A stretch of DNA of 64,000 nt from Bacteroidales bacterium (GTDB taxonomy: Bacteria > Bacteroidota > Bacteroidia > Bacteroidales > UBA932): NCBI GenBank assembly GCA_016286385.1, contig JAEESO010000014.1, positions 1 through 64,000 of the forward strand, written 5' to 3'. Position numbers and translations under genes: made by a program. Under the pieces are notes generated by a model. The model worked only from the letters and a program-made list of their open reading frames with translations. It had not been told where the DNA came from and did not search any database. Every line of letters begins with the position of its first letter. The stretch's first letter is position 1. Positions 59,958 to 64,000 of the stretch are shown in pieces.

Positions 59958-60407
59958 ATGAAACTTGAAAATCTGAAGCCCGCAAAGGGCGCAACCCATA
60001 ACAGCAAGCGCGTAGGCCGCGGTCAGGGTTCCGGTAAGGGTGGCACTGCTACCCGTGGTACCAAGGGTGCCCAGGCACGTGCCGGATATGAGCACAAGGT
60101 TGGTTTCGAAGGTGGTCAGATGCCTATCCAGAGGCGTCTTCCCAAGTTCGGCTTCAAGAACCCCACCCGTGTTGCTTTCAAGGGCGTTAACGTTGCTACC
60201 ATCCAGGCCCTCAGCGAAAAACTCGGCCTTAAGGAATTCGACGTTGAGACCTTCATCGCAGCAGGCATCGCCTCCAAGGGTGAGCTCGTAAAGGTGCTTG
60301 GTAATGGTGAAATCACCGCAAAGGTAGAGGTTAAGGCAAACGCCTTCTCAAAGAGCGCAATCGCAAAGATTGAGGCTGCCGGCGGTAAAGCAACCGTAAT
60401 CGAATAA
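59958..60407 (+). CDS. rplO: 50S ribosomal protein L15
   Basis: 149 residues: LENLKPAKGATHNSKRVGRGQGSGKGGTATRGTKGAQARAGYEHKVGFEGGQMPIQRRLPKFGF is the glycine- and basic-rich L15 N-terminal loop that threads into 23S rRNA. A late assembly protein. Next to secY as in other bacteria. Confidence 0.97.
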   Translation: MKLENLKPAKGATHNSKRVGRGQGSGKGGTATRGTKGAQARAGYEHKVGFEGGQMPIQRRLPKFGFKNPTRVAFKGVNVATIQALSEKLGLKEFDVETFIAAGIASKGELVKVLGNGEITAKVEVKANAFSKSAIAKIEAAGGKATVIE

Positions 60408-60419
60408 TTCTCAGTCACA

Positions 60420-61739
60420 ATGAAGAAGTTTATTGAGACAATTCGAAACATCTACAACATCGAAGAACTGCGCAAGCGGATAGGTTACACTATCCTGCTT
60501 GTGCTGGTTTACCGTCTGGGTAGCTTCATCCTCCTCCCGGGCCTCGATCCTGAGGTTCTGAAGGGCGGTATCGCTGGTACCCAGGAAGGCCTCGTCGGGC
60601 TTCTTAACATGTTCTCCGGCGGTGCTTTCGGTAATGCCAGTATCTTCGCTCTGGGTGTGATGCCGTACATCTCGGCATCCATCGTGGTTCAGCTCCTCGG
60701 TATGTTCGTCCCTTCCTTCCGCAAGATGCAGATGGAGGGTGAGAGCGGCCGCCGAAAGATGAACCAGATCACCCGCTACCTCACCGTAGCAATCCTCGCC
60801 ATCCAGGGCCCCGCCTATGTTGCAGGTATGATTCCCGCAGCAGCACGCACAGTTACCTGGACGCCCTTCGTGTTCAACCTGGTTTCCACCATCATCCTGA
60901 TGGCCGGTTCCATGTTCGTGATGTGGCTTGGTGAGCGTATTACAGACCGCGGTATCGGTAACGGTATCTCCCTCATCATCATGATCGGTATCGTAGCCCG
61001 CCTTCCTTACGCCCTCTTCGCAGAAGGTGCACAGAAGTTCACCGGTAACGGTGTGGGCGGTCCCCTGATGTTCGTTGTGGAAATGGTAGTTTGGGTGCTT
61101 GTCATCCTTGCAGCCATCGCACTCGTCCAGGCAGTCCGCAGGGTTCCGGTACAGTATGCAAAGCGCGTGATCGGCAACAAGCAGTACGGCGGTGTGCGTC
61201 AGTACATCCCCCTCAAGATCAATGCTGCTGGTGTTATGCCTATCATCTTTGCCCAGGCCCTGATGATGTTCCCTATGCTGCTGGGCCGCTATGATGCCAC
61301 TCGTGGTATCGCCGCTGCCTTCTCCAGCTACACTTCCGTCTGGTACAATATCGTATTCGGCCTTCTGGTAATCATCTTCACCTACTTCTACACCGCCGTC
61401 ACCGTGAACCCCACAATGATGGCAGAGGATATGAAGAAGAACGGTGGATTCATCCCCGGCGTAAAGCCCGGCAAGAAGACCGCCGAATACCTTGACAGCA
61501 TTATGACCAAGGTGACCCTCCCGGGCTCCATCTTCCTGGCCATCATCGCCTGTCTGCCGGCCCTGGCAAATGTAATGGGTGTGAACAACCAGTTCGCTTC
61601 CTTCTTCGGCGGCACCTCGCTGCTGATCATGGTGGGCGTAATCCTGGACACCCTCCAGCAGATTGAAAGCTATCTGCTCATGCGCCACTACGACGGACTT
61701 ATGAAAACCGGCCGCCTTACCGGCAGGTCCGGAATGTAA
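60420..61739 (+). CDS. secY: preprotein translocase subunit SecY
   Basis: 439 residues and ten membrane helices forming the Sec protein-conducting channel of the inner membrane. Clear elements: RKRIGYTILLVLVYRLGSFILLPG at the start, MFSGGAFGNASIFALGVMPYISASIVVQLL (helix 2 region, gate), RRVPVQYAKRVIGN, LPLKINAAGVMPIIFAQALMMFP and GTSLLIMVGVILDTLQQIESYLLMRHYDGLMK at the end. A 425-codon open frame on the opposite strand is a shadow of the codon bias and is not a gene. Confidence 0.97.
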   Translation: MKKFIETIRNIYNIEELRKRIGYTILLVLVYRLGSFILLPGLDPEVLKGGIAGTQEGLVGLLNMFSGGAFGNASIFALGVMPYISASIVVQLLGMFVPSFRKMQMEGESGRRKMNQITRYLTVAILAIQGPAYVAGMIPAAARTVTWTPFVFNLVSTIILMAGSMFVMWLGERITDRGIGNGISLIIMIGIVARLPYALFAEGAQKFTGNGVGGPLMFVVEMVVWVLVILAAIALVQAVRRVPVQYAKRVIGNKQYGGVRQYIPLKINAAGVMPIIFAQALMMFPMLLGRYDATRGIAAAFSSYTSVWYNIVFGLLVIIFTYFYTAVTVNPTMMAEDMKKNGGFIPGVKPGKKTAEYLDSIMTKVTLPGSIFLAIIACLPALANVMGVNNQFASFFGGTSLLIMVGVILDTLQQIESYLLMRHYDGLMKTGRLTGRSGM

Positions 61740-61742
61740 TTA

Positions 61743-62546
61743 ATGAATGTACTATCGATTTTCGATATGGTAAGGCCTAAAACCAGTGAAGAAATCGAGC
61801 TTCTGAGGATCAACGGAGACCTTGTGTCCCGTACCTTGGCGGAGGTCGGAAAACTAGTCGCCCCAGGTGTGACAACCGAGAGGTTGAATGAGGTGGCCGA
61901 GACCTTTATCCGCGATCACGGAGCAGAACCTTCCTTCAAGGGTTTCGAAGGCTTCCCGGCAGCGCTCTGCATGTCAGTGAATGATGTCGTAGTCCACGGT
62001 TTCCCGTCCGATTACGTCCTCAAAGAGGGAGACATCCTTTCAGTAGACTGCGGAACCCTGTACAAAGGGTACAACGGAGATTCGGCCTACACCTTCCCGG
62101 TCGGGGAGGTGGACGCCGAGACCCGGAAACTCCTGGATGTCACCAAGGCATCCCTGTACAAGGGTATTGAAGCGGCTGTGGCAGGAGGTCGCACGGGCGA
62201 TATCGGATACGCGGTGCAGTCGTACGCAGAATCATTCGGTTTTTCCGTTGTCCGCGAACTTGAAGGACACGGCCTTGGCAGGGAGATGCACGAGGAACCC
62301 GGTGTTCCCAATTACGGGAGAAGGGGTCACGGCGCCCGCCTCATTGACGGAATGGTTATTTGTATTGAGCCTATGATCTGTGCAGGCGGCAGAGGTGTGT
62401 ATCTTGCAAAAAATGGTTGGGCAGTACACACCGCCGATCACAGGAACGCGGCGCACTACGAGCTTACGGTTGTTATCCGGAAAGGCCGGGCTGAGCAGCT
62501 GTCGACATTCGATTACATTGAGAAAGATGGTTTGATTAAATTTTAA
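61743..62546 (+). CDS. map: type I methionine aminopeptidase
   Basis: It removes the initiator methionine from new proteins. The metal ligands are in place: Asp in [20 protein letters not shown], His in [14 protein letters not shown], Glu in [10 protein letters not shown] and at the end YELTVVI. The 267 residues include eight upstream of the usual start. An ATG at 61767 ([13 protein letters not shown]) matches typical family starts better, so the true start may be there; the ATG at 61743 is only 3 nt after secY. Confidence 0.95.
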   Translation: MNVLSIFDMVRPKTSEEIELLRINGDLVSRTLAEVGKLVAPGVTTERLNEVAETFIRDHGAEPSFKGFEGFPAALCMSVNDVVVHGFPSDYVLKEGDILSVDCGTLYKGYNGDSAYTFPVGEVDAETRKLLDVTKASLYKGIEAAVAGGRTGDIGYAVQSYAESFGFSVVRELEGHGLGREMHEEPGVPNYGRRGHGARLIDGMVICIEPMICAGGRGVYLAKNGWAVHTADHRNAAHYELTVVIRKGRAEQLSTFDYIEKDGLIKF

Positions 62547-62563
62547 GGAAAAACGTTCCGCCT

Positions 62564-62782
62564 ATGTCCAAACAAGTAGCTATCGAGCAGGATGGTACTG
62601 TGATTGAGACCCTTCCCAACGCAATGTTTCGCGTGGAATTGGAGAATGGTCACGTCCTCCTCTGCAACATTTCAGGTAAGATGAGGATGAACTTTATCCA
62701 TATCCTTCTCGGTGACCGGGTAAAGGTAGAGATCTCACCTTACGATTTAACCAAAGGAAGAATTTCTTTCAGATACAAATAA
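62564..62782 (+). CDS. infA: translation initiation factor IF-1
   Basis: 72 residues with the S1-type OB fold: [71 protein letters not shown]. It occupies the A site during initiation. Usual position between map and rpmJ. Confidence 0.96.
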   Translation: MSKQVAIEQDGTVIETLPNAMFRVELENGHVLLCNISGKMRMNFIHILLGDRVKVEISPYDLTKGRISFRYK

Positions 62783-62795
62783 AAACTAGATAACG

Positions 62796-62912
62796 ATGAA
62801 AGTCAAGACCTCCATCAAGAAACGCAGTGAAGACTGCAAGATTGTCCGGCGTAAAGGCCGCCTGTACGTTATCTGCAAGAAGAACCCCAAGTTCAAGATG
62901 CGCCAGGGTTAA
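62796..62912 (+). CDS. rpmJ: 50S ribosomal protein L36
   Basis: A 38-residue gene between infA and rps[21 protein letters not shown], then [18 protein letters not shown]. It has one cysteine in the first and one in the second zinc-site half, so it is probably not the four-cysteine zinc form. It is too short for gene finders with a length limit. Confidence 0.95.
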   Translation: MKVKTSIKKRSEDCKIVRRKGRLYVICKKNPKFKMRQG

Positions 62913-62944
62913 TTAAGTGTAACTAATAAAAGTACAGATAGAAT

Positions 62945-63322
62945 ATGGCAAGAATAGCCGGTGTTGATTTACCCAACAACAAACACGGAGTTATAGGTCT
63001 CACCTATATCTACGGAATCGGCCGCAGCAGCGCCCAGAAGATTCTGAGCACTTGTGGCATCGACCCTACTATCAAAGTCGGAGACTGGAACGACGATCAG
63101 ATCGCCGCTATCCGTGCCCTCATCAACGAAGAGTTCAAGATCGAGGGTGAGCTCCGTTCCTCAGTCCAGATGGACATCAAGCGCCTTATGGATATCGGTT
63201 GCTATCGTGGTATCCGCCACCGCGCAGGTCTCCCTGTGCGCGGCCAGAGCACCAAGAACAACGCCCGTACCCGTAAAGGTAAGAAGAAGACCGTTGCCAA
63301 CAAGAAGAAAGCAACCAAGTAA
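62945..63322 (+). CDS. rpsM: 30S ribosomal protein S13
   Basis: 125 residues: [56 protein letters not shown] and [32 protein letters not shown]. Head of the small subunit, contacts P-site tRNA and L5. Confidence 0.97.
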   Translation: MARIAGVDLPNNKHGVIGLTYIYGIGRSSAQKILSTCGIDPTIKVGDWNDDQIAAIRALINEEFKIEGELRSSVQMDIKRLMDIGCYRGIRHRAGLPVRGQSTKNNARTRKGKKKTVANKKKATK

Positions 63323-63333
63323 TCTGACTAGCT

Positions 63334-63723
63334 ATGGCAAAGAAAACAACAACTACCAAGAAAAGAGTTGTGAAGGTAGAGGCTTATGGCCAGGCTCATA
63401 TCTCCTCCACTTTCAACAACGTGATCGTGTCCCTGACCAATGCTCAGGGCCAGGTGATCAGCTGGTCTTCTGCCGGCAAGTGCGGTTTCCGTGGTTCCAA
63501 GAAGAACACTCCGTACGCCGCCCAGATGGCAGCAGAAGATGCCGCCAAGACCGCTTTCGATGCCGGTCTTCGCAAGGTTAAGTGCTATGTAAAGGGCCCG
63601 GGTGCAGGACGTGAGTCCGCCATCCGCACCATCAATAACGCAGGTATCGTGGTAACTGAGATTATCGACGTAACCCCTATGCCGCACAATGGTTGCCGTC
63701 CCAAGGGTCGCCGTAAAGTTTAA
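63334..63723 (+). CDS. rpsK: 30S ribosomal protein S11
   Basis: 129 residues: [51 protein letters not shown] and the end [19 protein letters not shown]. Platform of the small subunit near the mRNA exit. Followed by rpsD. Confidence 0.97.
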   Translation: MAKKTTTTKKRVVKVEAYGQAHISSTFNNVIVSLTNAQGQVISWSSAGKCGFRGSKKNTPYAAQMAAEDAAKTAFDAGLRKVKCYVKGPGAGRESAIRTINNAGIVVTEIIDVTPMPHNGCRPKGRRKV

Positions 63724-63744
63724 TTATTTAATTGAAAAAGAATT

Positions 63745-64000
63745 ATGGCAAGATATACTGGTCCTACCACTCGTATCGCCCGTAAATTCGGCGAACCCAT
63801 CTATGGCCCGGACAAGGCCTTTGAGAAGAGAAACACTCCTCCCGGACAGCACGGTCTGGCTGCAAAGCGCAAGAAGCAGAAAGAATACGGCACCCAGCTC
63901 AAGGAGAAGCAGAAAGTAAAGTACATGTACGGTGTTCTGGAGCGTCAGTTCCGTAACACTTACGCCCGTGCTGCCCGCATGAAGGGCCAGACCGGTGAGA
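63745..64000 (+). CDS. rpsD: 30S ribosomal protein S4, 3' end cut off by the window
   Basis: The visible 85 residues read [75 protein letters not shown], an S4 N terminus of the zinc-free type. It is 21 nt after rpsK, as in the alpha operon; rpoA and rplQ would be expected beyond the window. Confidence 0.96.
   Translation, partial: MARYTGPTTRIARKFGEPIYGPDKAFEKRNTPPGQHGLAAKRKKQKEYGTQLKEKQKVKYMYGVLERQFRNTYARAARMKGQTGE

Noticed and set aside
60411-61688. 425-codon open frame on the minus strand across secY
   Set aside because: It lies exactly antisense to secY, a highly biased gene, and its product (many His, Glu and Asp runs) has no recognisable domain.

Overview
The window reads as a chromosomal segment of a Bacteroidales bacterium. 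It is fairly GC-rich for the order and nearly free of classic Shine-Dalgarno sites. It carries TnnTTTG-type -7 boxes (TAACTTTG, TATCTTTG), often with TTTG 19-20 nt upstream, and many families largely confined to Bacteroidetes: DUF4270, DUF4249, DUF4294, DUF3098, DUF4876, DUF6850, FISUMP/fimbrillin, S46 dipeptidyl-peptidase and a one-domain GT5 glycogen synthase. Ribosomal gene content and order agree. I cannot name the genus from sequence alone. There are no tRNA or rRNA genes, CRISPR arrays or insertion sequences, and no gene-free stretch over 300 bases.

Layout. 1-6.1 kb: the end of a MacB/FtsX-type ABC exporter operon (ATPase plus two permeases), then a DUF5674 pair on the minus strand. 6.1-8.0 kb: a small lipoprotein, a DUF1016/PDDEXK nuclease-like gene and a 114-bp highly structured palindromic element. 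8.0-15.0 kb: a tightly packed cell-envelope operon (prolyl oligopeptidase, secreted phospholipase D-like enzyme, lipoprotein, small TonB-dependent receptor, DUF4249 lipoprotein), followed by two tandem outer-membrane beta-barrels. 16.6-18.7 kb: queH, a small secreted protein and a hemerythrin-LuxR regulator. 18.7-23.5 kb: a nucleotide operon apt-guaB-guaA-pyrG in which IMP dehydrogenase lacks its CBS module. 23.5-27 kb: a membrane-anchored AraC regulator, two paralogous lipoproteins and a beta-barrel. 27-32 kb: fabG, ahcY-nhaA, rsmE and small envelope genes. 32-41.1 kb: a five-gene minus-strand operon (TonB receptor, DUF4876, DUF6850, fimbrillin/FISUMP lipoprotein, DPP7-type S46 peptidase).

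41.3-64 kb: the S10-spc-alpha ribosomal supercluster, which is unusually split. rplC to rpsC (41.3-45.2 kb) ends at a terminator. About 10 kb of other genes follow: a TlpA-like thioredoxin, uvrC, pnuC, acpP, DUF4270, glycogen synthase, ftsX, DUF3098, uppP, an LpxH-like gene and DUF4294. The cluster then resumes at rplP from its own promoter and runs through secY, map, infA, rpmJ, rpsM and rpsK into rpsD at the window edge. rpsJ is not next to rplC.

The main points for follow-up are the split ribosomal cluster, the TonB receptor-DPP7 operon, the phospholipase D/TonB operon, the CBS-less IMP dehydrogenase, the RIC-like/hemerythrin/LuxR fusion, the structured element near 7.9 kb, and a repeated pattern of -7 boxes 4-7 nt before start codons that predicts many leaderless mRNAs.
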